Shown here one piece after another: positions 10,321 to 18,023 of a stretch of 64,000 bases of DNA. The translations under genes were made by a program, and so were the position numbers. This DNA is from DATAGF01 sp963813355. GTDB taxonomy: Bacteria > Actinomycetota > Thermoleophilia > Miltoncostaeales > Miltoncostaeaceae. Numbering within the stretch: position 1 is the stretch's first letter; each line of letters begins with the position of its first letter. The notes under the pieces were generated by a model that did no database searches, was not told where the DNA came from, and worked only from the letters and a program-made list of their open reading frames with translations. Location: positions 248,001 to 312,000 of the forward strand of contig CAWEYS010000029.1 in the NCBI GenBank assembly GCA_963813355.1, given 5' to 3'.

Positions 10321-10415
10321 CGGCCAGCCCCGCCGAAGGCGGTGCCGCCGTCTGCCGGAGGGCCCGGCCAGGGCCCGGAGGCGCGCTTGGCCGCCCGCTA
10401 AGAGGCGGCCAACCG
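10321..10415 (-). repeat. 95-bp multi-hairpin 3'-end element, copy 1
   Basis: Matches 15842-15936 at about 91 of 95 positions. It includes the stem TTGGCCGCC / GGCGGCCAA with an 8-nt loop, a GGGCCC-rich segment and CCGCC-TTC-GGCGG. It begins 3 nt after the stop codon of the TlpA-like gene in that gene's orientation. Confidence 0.75.
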
Positions 10416-10418
10416 CAT

Positions 10419-10934
10419 TTAGGACTCCAGCTTGTCGGCGTAGCCGTCGAACTGCTGGCGGGTGAGCTCGCCGAACGCCGTCCCGGCGACGCGGCCCTCG
10501 CTGTCGATGAAGACCGTCGCCGGCAGCCCGGTGGCGCCGAACGTGGCGATCGTGTCGCCGCGCCGGTCGATGCCCAGGGGGAAGTCGGCGCCCATCTTCC
10601 GCGCGAAGGCGCGGCTGGCCGAGGGCTGGTCGGTGACGGCCAGCCCCACCACCTGCACGCCCCGCCGCTCCTTCGAGAACTCCACCAGCGCCGGCATCTC
10701 CCGCTGGCACGGCTCGCACCACGAGGCCCAGAAGTTCAGGACCACGGGCGTGCCCGCGTAGTCGGCGAGCGCGACCTCCCCCGACCCGTCGAGGCTGTCC
10801 ACGCGGAAGGCCGGCGCGGGCGTGCGCTCGTCCGGCGGGATGACCGAGACGTCGTTGCCGCTCCCCAGCCCGGCGCAGCCGCCGAGCGCCACCGCGAGGA
10901 CGACCAGGGAGAGGGCGGCCAGGGCGCGGCGCAT
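10419..10934 (-). CDS. TlpA-like thioredoxin-fold lipoprotein
   Basis: An extracytoplasmic thiol-disulfide protein of 171 residues. A lipoprotein signal ends at LGGC (Cys20), so it is probably anchored on the outer face of the membrane. The TlpA/AhpC-like core follows, with NFWASWCEPCQREMP holding the WCxxC redox pair at about 71-74, then GLPATVFID with the conserved cis-proline. Partners could be cytochrome c maturation or general disulfide reduction; no ccm/res genes are nearby to decide. The start is the ATG just before the lipoprotein signal; a much longer open frame upstream is non-coding. Confidence 0.88.
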   Translation of the reverse strand: MRRALAALSLVVLAVALGGCAGLGSGNDVSVIPPDERTPAPAFRVDSLDGSGEVALADYAGTPVVLNFWASWCEPCQREMPALVEFSKERRGVQVVGLAVTDQPSASRAFARKMGADFPLGIDRRGDTIATFGATGLPATVFIDSEGRVAGTAFGELTRQQFDGYADKLES

Positions 10935-11001
10935 TGCGCCGAGGCTACCAACGGCCCACCGGCCGGACCCGCGCGCCGGTCGGGATACCCTGTCCGACCT
11001 C

Positions 11002-11490
11002 ATGGGCTCGTTGACCCTGATCGACCGTCGCGCCGGAGCGCGCGTGCGCGGCGCGGTCGCCGCCCTGCCCGGCGGCCGGCGGGCCGCCGCGGTCGCCGCG
11101 GCGACCATGAGCCCGGCCTTCCGCCTGACGGTGGCCGTGATGATCGCCCGGCCGGCGAGCCGGCGGGCCGGCCTGGAGGCGCTCGCCGCGGGCGTCGGGG
11201 CGGCCACGGCGGCGCGCGTCCTGCGCGACCGGGTCGCGCGTCGGCGCCCCGGCCCGCGGGCCGAGGGGGGCTTCCCGAGCCGCCACGCGGCCGCCGCGAC
11301 CGCGATCGCCGGCGCCGCGGCGCGCCACCACCGCGGGCTCGGGCGGGTCCTCGCGGCCGCCGCGGCCGTGGGGCTGCTCGCGCGCGTCGCCTCCGCCGAC
11401 CACGAGCCGGCCGACATCGCGGCGGGCGCGGCGCTGGGGCTGCTCGCCGCCCGCGCCCTGGAACGGGCCGTCGGCGACGGGGTAGCGTAG
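11002..11490 (+). CDS. PAP2-superfamily phosphatase, membrane-associated
   Basis: Likely a lipid or isoprenyl phosphate phosphatase. All three PAP2 blocks are visible: RDRVARRRP, PSRH (in place of the usual PSGH) and ARVASADHEPAD with the catalytic His. There are 162 residues with alanine-rich membrane helices. The ATG at 11002 is chosen because earlier starts would overlap the divergent tlpA-like gene. A substrate such as undecaprenyl pyrophosphate is only a guess. Confidence 0.75.
   Translation: MGSLTLIDRRAGARVRGAVAALPGGRRAAAVAAATMSPAFRLTVAVMIARPASRRAGLEALAAGVGAATAARVLRDRVARRRPGPRAEGGFPSRHAAAATAIAGAAARHHRGLGRVLAAAAAVGLLARVASADHEPADIAAGAALGLLAARALERAVGDGVA
11483..11488 (+). promoter_or_regulatory. 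-10 box of a possible leaderless promoter inside the PAP2 gene end
   Basis: TAGCGT ends 8 nt before the GTG of the next gene and overlaps the PAP2 stop codon. Confidence 0.35.
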
Positions 11491-11496
11491 GTCGCC

Positions 11497-11913
11497 GTGT
11501 TGACGCTCCCCGCCATCAGCAAGGGCCGGGCCCACCGGCTCGTCATGATCGGGAACCTCGTGAGCTGCACCTTCCTGGCCCTCGGCATCGTCGGGATGCT
11601 CCAGACCAAGCTCGAGGACACCCAGGACCTCACGGTGATCACGGTCCACCCCCTCACGGCCGTCATCTGGTTCCTGCTCGGCGTGGTGGGGGTCGCCATG
11701 AGCATCGAGGCGCGCCGCGCCCGGCTCTTCCTGATCGGCGCCGGCGCGCTGCTCACGTTGTGGGGCCTGCTCTGCCTCGCCCTCGACGGCACGCCCTCCG
11801 ACCTGTTCGCGCGGGACCCCGCGCTCGTCGCGCTGCTCCTGGTCGCCGGCGTGGGGAGCCTCGCGGTCGCCTTCGTCCCGTCCATCGGCCGCCTCGACCG
11901 CGCGCCCGGGTGA
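11497..11913 (+). CDS. Four-helix membrane protein, DUF4383-like
   Basis: A 138-residue integral membrane protein with four hydrophobic segments (about residues 14-33, 52-70, 75-93, 105-125). The segment VHPLTAVIWFLLGVVGVA resembles DUF4383 proteins, which have no known function. It begins with GTG 6 bp after the PAP2 stop, and its stop overlaps the argF start (GTGA). It is therefore co-translated with argF, though no functional link is evident. Confidence 0.6.
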   Translation: MLTLPAISKGRAHRLVMIGNLVSCTFLALGIVGMLQTKLEDTQDLTVITVHPLTAVIWFLLGVVGVAMSIEARRARLFLIGAGALLTLWGLLCLALDGTPSDLFARDPALVALLLVAGVGSLAVAFVPSIGRLDRAPG

Positions 11914-12863
11914 CCGGCCCCGCGTTCACGCCCGACCCGGCCCTGGCCGGGCGCTCCGTGCTGACGCTGCGCCACCACCCGCCCGAGGCGATCGCCGCGG
12001 TCCTCGACCTGGCGGACGAGCTCAAGGCCATGGGCGGGGCCGGCTGGCCGGCGCTCCTGGCCGGGCGGGTGATCGCGCTCATCTTCGAGCGCCCCTCCAC
12101 GCGCACGCGGGTGTCGTTCGCGAGCGGCATCGCCCGGCTCGGCGGCACCGGCCTCGTGCTGTCGGCGGGCGACCTGCAGCTCGGGCGGGGCGAGACCATC
12201 GAGGACACCGCCAAGGTGATGGGGCGCTGGGTGGACGCGATCGTCCTGCGCACGGGCCCCCACGCGACGCTCGAGGAGCTCGACCGCCACGCCGGCGTGC
12301 CGGTCGTCAACGGGCTCACCTACGCGCACCACCCCTGCCAGGCGCTGGCCGACGCGCAGACGATCCGCGAGCGGTTCGGGACGCTCTCCGAGCTGCCGGT
12401 CGCCTACCTGGGCGACGGCAACAACTGCTGCGCCTCGCTGATGATCGTCGGCGCCCTGACCGGGATGCGCGTGACCGCCGGCTGCCCGCCCGGCTACCGG
12501 CCCGACCCGGAGATCGTGGCGTGGGCCGACGCCGCCGCGCGCGGGCGCGGCGGGTGGGCGAGGGTGGTGGAGGACCCCCGCGAGGCGGTGGCCGGGGCGC
12601 GGGCGCTCTACACCGACACCTGGGTGTCGATGGGCGACGAGGAGACCGAGGCCGAGCGGATCGCCGCCCTGGAGCCCTACCGCGTTGACGACGCGCTGAT
12701 GGACGCCGCCGCGCCGGACGCGGTGGCGATGCACTGCCTGCCGGCGCACCACGGCCACGAGATCACCTATGAGGTCCTGCACGGGCCGCGGTCGGCCGCG
12801 TGGGACCAGGCGGAGAACCGGATGCACGCGCAGGCGGCCCTGCTGGCCCACATCCTGGGCTGA
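11910..12863 (+). CDS. argF: Ornithine carbamoyltransferase
   Basis: Makes citrulline from ornithine and carbamoyl phosphate in arginine synthesis. It has 317 residues. The carbamoyl-phosphate site STRTR is at 63-67, HPCQAL at about 137, the loop DGNNCCASLM (usually GDGNNVxxSL), and the ornithine-side motif HCLPAHHG near 275. No other arginine gene lies in the window, so argF is separate from any arg operon here. A pronounced 134-bp palindromic element begins at the base after its stop codon. Confidence 0.93.
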   Translation: MTGPAFTPDPALAGRSVLTLRHHPPEAIAAVLDLADELKAMGGAGWPALLAGRVIALIFERPSTRTRVSFASGIARLGGTGLVLSAGDLQLGRGETIEDTAKVMGRWVDAIVLRTGPHATLEELDRHAGVPVVNGLTYAHHPCQALADAQTIRERFGTLSELPVAYLGDGNNCCASLMIVGALTGMRVTAGCPPGYRPDPEIVAWADAAARGRGGWARVVEDPREAVAGARALYTDTWVSMGDEETEAERIAALEPYRVDDALMDAAAPDAVAMHCLPAHHGHEITYEVLHGPRSAAWDQAENRMHAQAALLAHILG

Positions 12864-12997
12864 GAACCCCTCTTCAAAATGAGAGCCGCCGGCACATTGC
12901 GGCAAATGGGGCTGCGCTTCAGCGCGCAATGGGCATCGAGTGCCGGTGTCTACTGTGATCCGCCAATGCCCCCAGAGGCTCATTTTGAAAGGGGTTC
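12864..12997. repeat. 134-bp nested palindromic element with 19-20-bp terminal inverted repeats
   Basis: The left end GAACCCCTCTTCAAAATGAG and right end CTCATTTTGAAAGGGGTTC are reverse complements with a one-base bulge. Inside, CCGGCAC pairs with GTGCCGG and CATTGCG pairs with CGCAATG, and a GCGC-TTCA-GCGC hairpin sits at the centre. TGA lies on both flanks; the left TGA is the argF stop. The ends are much more AT-rich than the surroundings. It could be a MITE-like insertion, a structured RNA or a strong bidirectional barrier to transcription. Confidence 0.75.
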
Positions 12998-13024
12998 TGA
13001 CGCCGGCCGCAGGCGCTCGCCGCC

Positions 13025-13756
13025 GTGATCCCGCTCAAGGACGTCAACCCCACCCGCCGGACGCCGGTCCTCACGATCGGGCTGATCGTCGTCTGCACGC
13101 TGGTCTTCCTGTTCCAGATCGCCAAGCCCAGCGACGGCACGCTCGGCAGCGAGCAGGCGTTCATCTGCGACTACGGCCTGGTCGCCGACAACCTCTTCTC
13201 GGACGGCGACCCGCCCGCCGACCTCTGCCAGGAGCTCAACGCCGAGCGCAGCAGCTACCTCACGCTCTTCACGAGCCAGTTCCTCCACGGGGACTGGCTG
13301 CACCTGATCTTCAACATGCTGTTCCTGTGGGTCTTCGGGAACAACATCGAGGACCGCCTGGGCCGGATCCGCTTCCTGCCCTTCTACCTGCTCTGCGGGG
13401 CGCTCGCGGGGATCGCCCAGTCGGCCGCCGACGCCGACAGCCCCGTGCCGCTGATCGGGGCCTCGGGCGCGATATCGGGGATCCTCGGCGCCTACCTGGT
13501 GCTCTACCCGCGCGTCGGCGTGTGGACCGTCGTGCTGCCGCTGTTCTTCCTGCCCTTCCGGCTGCCCGCCTGGCTCTGGCTGGCGATCTACCTCGTGCTC
13601 CAGGCCGTGTTCCTGGGCGACTCGGCCGGCGGCGGGGACGTCGCCTACCTCGCCCACATCGGCGGCTTCGTGGCCGGAGCCGCCCTGATCAAGCCGTTCC
13701 TGATCGGGCGCGACGACCCCCCGCCGCGCTCGCCGGCCATCGGACCCGTGTATTGA
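13025..13756 (+). CDS. Rhomboid family intramembrane serine protease
   Basis: Cleaves membrane proteins within the bilayer. It has 243 residues with about six membrane helices. HLIFNMLFLWVFG is the conserved loop/helix 2 block, GASGAISG carries the catalytic Ser (about residue 151), and AHIGGFVAG carries the catalytic His. The long L1 loop after the first helix contains two cysteines (FICDYG, DLCQE). It starts with GTG 27 bp beyond the palindromic element. A DUF2007 gene and a FIST gene follow closely on the same strand. Confidence 0.92.
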   Translation: MIPLKDVNPTRRTPVLTIGLIVVCTLVFLFQIAKPSDGTLGSEQAFICDYGLVADNLFSDGDPPADLCQELNAERSSYLTLFTSQFLHGDWLHLIFNMLFLWVFGNNIEDRLGRIRFLPFYLLCGALAGIAQSAADADSPVPLIGASGAISGILGAYLVLYPRVGVWTVVLPLFFLPFRLPAWLWLAIYLVLQAVFLGDSAGGGDVAYLAHIGGFVAGAALIKPFLIGRDDPPPRSPAIGPVY

Positions 13757-13763
13757 TCCCTGC

Positions 13764-14066
13764 ATGAGCATCTTCCGGCGCCGCGAGCGGCCCCCGCGCC
13801 CCGAGCCGGTGCGCTGGGTGAAGATCGCCTTCGCGCGCCACCAGCCGGAGGCGGACATGCTGGCGAACCTGCTCGCCGAGCTCGACATCCCCGTGCTGGT
13901 GCGGCGCACCACGATCGACGTCCCCGACATGCTGGCGGGCGGCCCGCGCGAGCTGCTGGTGCCCGCCGACCGGGCCCTCGAGGCGCGCGCCCTGCTCGAC
14001 CCCATGGAGCCGATCGAGGGCGAGCCGGGCGAGCCGGGCCGGGGTCCGCCAGAATCGACCGGATGA
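13764..14066 (+). CDS. DUF2007 domain protein
   Basis: A 100-residue soluble protein. VRWVKIAFARHQPEADMLANLLAELDIP followed by GGPRELLVPADRALEARALL has the pattern of DUF2007 (putative signal-transducing protein), an ACT-like small domain of unknown role. The end is proline/glycine-rich. It starts 7 bp after the rhomboid stop and overlaps the FIST gene by 4 bp. Confidence 0.75.
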   Translation: MSIFRRRERPPRPEPVRWVKIAFARHQPEADMLANLLAELDIPVLVRRTTIDVPDMLAGGPRELLVPADRALEARALLDPMEPIEGEPGEPGRGPPESTG

Positions 14067-15262
14067 CGACCGCCTCCGCCCGCTTCGGAGCGGGCCTCTC
14101 GCGCTCCCCCGACCCGGCGCAGGCCGCGCGCGAGGCGTGTGCGGGCGCGCGCCGCGGGCTCGGGGGCGCGGCGCCCACGCTCGCGGTGGTCTTCGCGTCG
14201 CCGCCGCTGTGCGAGGACGCCGAGGACCTCCTGGCGGCGATCCACGGCGAGCTGGCGCCGGACCACCTGATCGGCTCCATGGGCGAGGCCATCGTCGCCG
14301 AGGGGCAGGAGGTCGAGGAGGGCCCGGCGCTCGCGGTCTGGGCGGCTCACCTGCCCGGGGCGCGGGTCATCCCGTTCCGCCTGGTCGCGCGCCCCGTGGC
14401 CGAGGGCATGGGCGTGCTCGGCTGGCCCGACGCCGTCGCCGACGCGCCGGCCGGCAACGTCGGGCCGATCCTCATGCTCGCCGACCCGTTCACCTTCCCC
14501 GCCGACGGCCTGCTGACCCAGCTCAACGAGGAGCCGGGCGCGCCGGTCGTGGTGGGCGGGCTCGCCTCGGGCGGGCAGCGCCCCGGGGATCACCGGCTCT
14601 TCGCCGGCTCCGACGTCCTGACCGAGGGCGCCGTCGCGGTGGCTCTCGTGGGGGCGCACATCCGCACCGTCGTCTCCCAGGGCTGCATGCCGATCGGGCC
14701 CGAGATGGTCATCACCTCGGCCGAGGGCTCCACCGTGCACGAGCTCGCGGGGATGCCGGCGCTCGCGAAGCTGGAGGAGGTCATCGCCGCGCTCGACCCG
14801 TCCGAGCGGGCGCTGGCGGAGGACGGCCTCCTCACCGGGCTCGTCATCGACGAGAACACGCCCGACTACGGCCGCGGCGACTTCCTCATACGCGCGATCC
14901 ACGGCGGCGACCGTGACACCGGCGCCCTGGTGGTCGGCGAGCGCGTGCGCGTCGGCCAGACGATGCGCTTCCACGTCCGCGACGCCGGCTCGGCCGCCGA
15001 GGACCTGCGCGCCGCGCTGCGCGACGCGCGCGGCGAGATGGGGGACGCCGCCCCCGGTGGGGCGCTCGTCTTCAGCTGCAACGGGCGCGGGACGCGCATG
15101 TTCACGTCACCCCACCACGACGCCTCGGCCATCGCGGAGGAGCTCGACCGCATCCCGGCCGCCGGGTTGTTCTGCAACGGGGAGATCGGCCCCGTCGGGG
15201 GCAAGAGCTTCGTCCACGGATTCACGGCCACGATGGCTGTCTTCACCGTGGACGAGACGTAA
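14063..15262 (+). CDS. FIST N- and C-terminal domain protein
   Basis: A soluble 399-residue sensor-type protein. The first half follows the FIST_N pattern (LAVVFASPPLCEDAEDLLAAI, then GSMGEAIVAEG). The second half is FIST_C, with GALVFSCNGRGTRMF and AGLFCNGEIGPVGG-FVHGFTA near the end. FIST domains are thought to bind small ligands such as amino acids, and are often fused to signalling modules; none is attached here. The start overlaps the DUF2007 gene (ATGA), making a rhomboid-DUF2007-FIST unit. Confidence 0.85.
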   Translation: MTTASARFGAGLSRSPDPAQAAREACAGARRGLGGAAPTLAVVFASPPLCEDAEDLLAAIHGELAPDHLIGSMGEAIVAEGQEVEEGPALAVWAAHLPGARVIPFRLVARPVAEGMGVLGWPDAVADAPAGNVGPILMLADPFTFPADGLLTQLNEEPGAPVVVGGLASGGQRPGDHRLFAGSDVLTEGAVAVALVGAHIRTVVSQGCMPIGPEMVITSAEGSTVHELAGMPALAKLEEVIAALDPSERALAEDGLLTGLVIDENTPDYGRGDFLIRAIHGGDRDTGALVVGERVRVGQTMRFHVRDAGSAAEDLRAALRDARGEMGDAAPGGALVFSCNGRGTRMFTSPHHDASAIAEELDRIPAAGLFCNGEIGPVGGKSFVHGFTATMAVFTVDET

Positions 15263-15275
15263 ATCAGATGTGAAT

Positions 15276-15289
15276 TTCAAACTTTTGAA
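15276..15289. promoter_or_regulatory. Perfect 6-2-6 palindrome in an AT-rich island
   Basis: TTCAAA-CT-TTTGAA lies 14 bp after the FIST stop in a conspicuously AT-rich patch. It could be an operator for the downstream helix-turn-helix gene or part of a weak terminator. Confidence 0.35.
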
Positions 15290-15329
15290 CAGCTAAGACC
15301 GCACCTCACATGGCGTCCGTCCCGCCGCC

Positions 15330-15335
15330 TATACT
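15330..15335 (+). promoter_or_regulatory. Putative -10 box for the helix-turn-helix gene
   Basis: TATACT lies 44 bp before the ATG at 15380, with a GGAGG ribosome site at 15371-15375. No good -35 is seen. Confidence 0.4.
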
Positions 15336-15379
15336 CCGGCCGCGGGGTGGTTTCACATTGGACCGGGACCGGAGGCGTC

Positions 15380-15790
15380 ATGGCAGAAGGAGAGCCCGAG
15401 ACCACTCGGGGCAACATCGGCAACGAGATCTTCGAGCAGGTGGAGAAGATCGTGGCCGACGAGGGCCTGACGCGCACCCAGGCCTTTCAGAAGCTGTCCG
15501 AGCAGACCGGCCGACGCGCGGGCACGGTGGCGGCGAACTACTACCGGGTCGCCCGGCAGCGCGGCGCTCCGCTCCAGCCTCGCCGGCGGCGCGCGGGCAC
15601 GCGCGGCCCCGCCCGCGGCCGCCGGCGCCGGTCGGCCTCCACGGGTGCGGACGCCGCTCTCGCGCGCGCGACCGAGGCGATCCGCGAGCTCGAGACGATC
15701 GTCCGCAGCCAGGAGAAGGAGCTGGCGGCCCTCCGCGAGCAGGCGGCCGTCGTCGACCAGCTGCAGAAGGTCCTCGCCCGCTACAAGTAG
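15380..15790 (+). CDS. Small helix-turn-helix protein with basic linker and coiled coil
   Basis: A 136-residue protein of unrecognised family. The N-terminal 60 residues hold a helix-turn-helix-like segment (LTRTQAFQKLSEQTGRRAGT then VAANYYRVAR). A strongly basic linker (RRRRAGTRGPARGRRRR) follows, then a heptad-like C-terminal helix (about 95-135) suited to dimerisation. It probably binds DNA. ATG 15380 is preferred over an upstream GTG because GGAGG sits 4 nt before it. A promoter and palindrome just upstream would suit autoregulation, which is inference. Confidence 0.6.
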   Translation: MAEGEPETTRGNIGNEIFEQVEKIVADEGLTRTQAFQKLSEQTGRRAGTVAANYYRVARQRGAPLQPRRRRAGTRGPARGRRRRSASTGADAALARATEAIRELETIVRSQEKELAALREQAAVVDQLQKVLARYK

Positions 15791-15841
15791 GAGGTTCCGA
15801 GGCGCCCGGCGAGGGGCGGCCATGCGCCGTGGCGTTCGAGG

Positions 15842-15936
15842 CGGCCGTCCCCGCCGAAGGCGGTGCCGCCGTCTGCCGGAGGGCCCGGCCAGGGCCCGGA
15901 GGCGCGCTTGGCCGCCCGCCGAGAGGCGGCCAACCG
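15842..15936 (-). repeat. 95-bp multi-hairpin 3'-end element, copy 2
   Basis: Second copy of the element at 10321-10415. The TTGGCCGCC / GGCGGCCAA stem is unchanged; two of the four differences fall in its loop. It begins 11 nt after the stop of the dehydrogenase gene, in that gene's orientation, between convergent genes. Confidence 0.75.
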
Positions 15937-15947
15937 CGCTTGACGCC

Positions 15948-16967
15948 CTACGGGATGACGGGGCGCTTGGCGCCCCGCTCCCGCGTCAGCACCTCCTCCA
16001 CATCCGCGAGCCCCACCGGTTCCCCGACCAGCTCGGGGAACGGCAGGGCGCCGTCGGCGAGCAGCTCGACGGCCGCCCGCACGGCGGCCGGCGTGTGGTG
16101 GTACGAGCCCCGGAGCGTGAGCTCTTCGTAGTGGAGCGGTCCTGTCGGCAGCGTCACCTCGCTCCCCGGCGGGCAGCCGCCGTGCAGCATCACCTCGCCG
16201 CCCGGGCGCGCCAGCGCCGCCGCCGCGCGCCAGGCCTCGGGCCGTCCGACGGCCTCGACGACCGCGTCGGCGCCGCGTCCGCCGGGCAGCGCCCGGCGCA
16301 GCGCGGCGATCCCACGGTCGTCGCGCGGAGCCTCGTGGGCCGCCTCCGCCCCGAACCGCAGGGCGCGCTCGCGGCGCTCGGGGTGGGGGTCGGCGAGGTG
16401 CACCCGGCACCCGCGCCGGGCGAGGGCGCCGGCCAGGAGCTGCCCCTGGACGCCGCCGCCGAGGACGAGCACCACGTCCCCGGGCCGCGCCCCGCAGCGG
16501 CCGGCTGTGTGGAGCGCGCAGGCCAGCGGCTCGGCCATGGCGCCGAGCGCGGGCGCCAGCCCGGTCGGAAGCGGGAGCGTGTTGCGCGCGACGATCGCGG
16601 CCGGCACGCGCAGGAGCTCGGCGAACGCCCCGGTCAGGTAGACGATCGACTCGCAGAGGTTCTCGCGCCCCTCGCGGCAGGCGGGGCAGCGACCGCAGGG
16701 CGCCGAGTTCGCGACCACGACCGCGTCCCCCGGGCGCGGCCGGCGCACGCCGTCGCCGGTCGCCGCCACCGTGCCGGCCGCCTCGTGGCCGAACGCCGCC
16801 GGCAGCGGACCGAGGGCGGGGTGCGCGCCCGCCCGCATCATCTTCGCGTCGGTGGCGCAGGTCAGGGCGGCGTTGACCCTCACGACGACCTCGCCCGGGC
16901 CCGGCTCCGGGTCGGGCACCTCCTCGAGGCGGAGGTCCCCGGCGCCGTGCAGGATGAGCGCGCGCAC
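15948..16967 (-). CDS. Zinc-dependent medium-chain alcohol/polyol dehydrogenase
   Basis: A 339-residue NAD(P)-dependent MDR enzyme. The catalytic-zinc residues are in TCATDAKMM and FGHEAAG. The structural-zinc site has four cysteines (CGRCPACREGRENLC, about 91-105). The Rossmann motif VLVLGGGVQGQLLAGAL is at about 165-181. The layout resembles sorbitol/threonine dehydrogenases, but the substrate cannot be told. It stands alone, divergent from the prenyl synthase, with TAGCGT 7 nt before its GTG. The 95-bp repeat element follows its stop. Confidence 0.85.
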   Translation of the reverse strand: MRALILHGAGDLRLEEVPDPEPGPGEVVVRVNAALTCATDAKMMRAGAHPALGPLPAAFGHEAAGTVAATGDGVRRPRPGDAVVVANSAPCGRCPACREGRENLCESIVYLTGAFAELLRVPAAIVARNTLPLPTGLAPALGAMAEPLACALHTAGRCGARPGDVVLVLGGGVQGQLLAGALARRGCRVHLADPHPERRERALRFGAEAAHEAPRDDRGIAALRRALPGGRGADAVVEAVGRPEAWRAAAALARPGGEVMLHGGCPPGSEVTLPTGPLHYEELTLRGSYHHTPAAVRAAVELLADGALPFPELVGEPVGLADVEEVLTRERGAKRPVIP

Positions 16968-16974
16968 GCCGCCG

Positions 16975-16980
16975 ACGCTA
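16975..16980 (-). promoter_or_regulatory. -10 box of a possible leaderless dehydrogenase promoter
   Basis: TAGCGT ends 7 nt before the GTG start with no ribosome site between. Confidence 0.45.
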
Positions 16981-17022
16981 CAGCCCCGCCCCCGCCGGGA
17001 GCCGCCCGCGCGGCTCGCTAGA

Positions 17023-17955
17023 GTGCCGCGTCGCCCGTCCCAGAGGCTGCGGAGGCCGCCGACGTCCTACCCCGAGCACCTGCGCGACATGGTCGACGGC
17101 TACCTCGAGGCGCTCGACTTCGCCGCGACCGATCCCGCGGAGCGCGCCGAGATGGCCGGCACCGAGGGCCTGGTCGAGGCGATGCGCCACTCCCTCCTGG
17201 CCGGAGGCAAGCGCATCCGCCCGGTCCTCGCCCTGGCGACGGCCGAGAGCCTCGGCGAGCCGCCCGAGCGACTGCTGCCCGCCGCCGCCGCGCTCGAGCT
17301 CGTCCACACCTACTCGCTGATCCACGACGACCTGCCGGCCATGGACGACGACGACCTCCGCCGCGGCCGGCCCACCTGTCACGTCCTCTATGGCGAGGAC
17401 ACCGCGATCCTCGCCGGCGACGCCCTGTTCGCCGAGGCCGTCCGCCTGGTCGCCGAGCACCAGCCCGGCGGCCCGGAGGTGCGCGTCGGCATCCTGCTCG
17501 AGATCAGCCGGGCGACGGGCGTCGGCGGCATGGTCGGCGGGCAGTACCTCGACCTGAAGGACCACGGGGGCGAGTCGGCGGCCGCCCTGCGCCGGGTGCA
17601 CGCGCTCAAGACCGGCCGCCTCATCGCCTGCGCGGTCCACTGCGCGCTGGTCCTGGCCCGGCCCGAGCCCGAGGTCGATGCCGCCCTGCGGGTGTTCGCC
17701 CGCGAGCTGGGGCTCCTCTTCCAGATCGTCGACGACATCCTCGACGTCGAGGGGTCCGAGGCCGACCTCGGCAAGGCGGTCGGCGCCGACGCCCGCCGCG
17801 GCAAGGTGACCTACGTGAGCAGCCACGGGATCGAGGAGGCGCGCCGGCTGGCGGGCGAGGCCCACTCCCGGGCCCTCGCGGCCCTCGCGGCGCTGCCCGG
17901 GCCGGCCGACGACCTGGTCGGCATCGCCGATCTCACCTTCGCGCGGCATCACTAG
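17023..17955 (+). CDS. ispA: Short-chain polyprenyl diphosphate synthase (FPP/GGPP type)
   Basis: Extends allylic diphosphates with IPP, probably to farnesyl diphosphate for squalene. GGKRIRP (IPP site), the first Asp-rich motif DDLPAMDDDDLRRG with the two-residue insert of FPP-type E-synthases, and the second motif DDILD are all present. The length is about 310 residues from a GTG at 17023; the first 20 residues are not conserved, so a later start is possible. It sits upstream of the hopanoid operon on the same strand and plausibly supplies its C15 precursor. GGPP as product cannot be excluded. Confidence 0.88.
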   Translation: MPRRPSQRLRRPPTSYPEHLRDMVDGYLEALDFAATDPAERAEMAGTEGLVEAMRHSLLAGGKRIRPVLALATAESLGEPPERLLPAAAALELVHTYSLIHDDLPAMDDDDLRRGRPTCHVLYGEDTAILAGDALFAEAVRLVAEHQPGGPEVRVGILLEISRATGVGGMVGGQYLDLKDHGGESAAALRRVHALKTGRLIACAVHCALVLARPEPEVDAALRVFARELGLLFQIVDDILDVEGSEADLGKAVGADARRGKVTYVSSHGIEEARRLAGEAHSRALAALAALPGPADDLVGIADLTFARHH

Positions 17956-18023
17956 CCATCACCAGGGGGCGCGCGGGCTGGGGGTTCGGCGAGGGCGATG
18001 AGATCGCCCCGGGCCGGCGGGCC

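Noticed and set aside
8901..12863. A 1,320-codon open frame on the plus strand across tilS and tlpA into argF
   Set aside because: Only the last 317 codons (argF) have real motifs; the rest is antisense shadow of tilS and tlpA caused by high GC.
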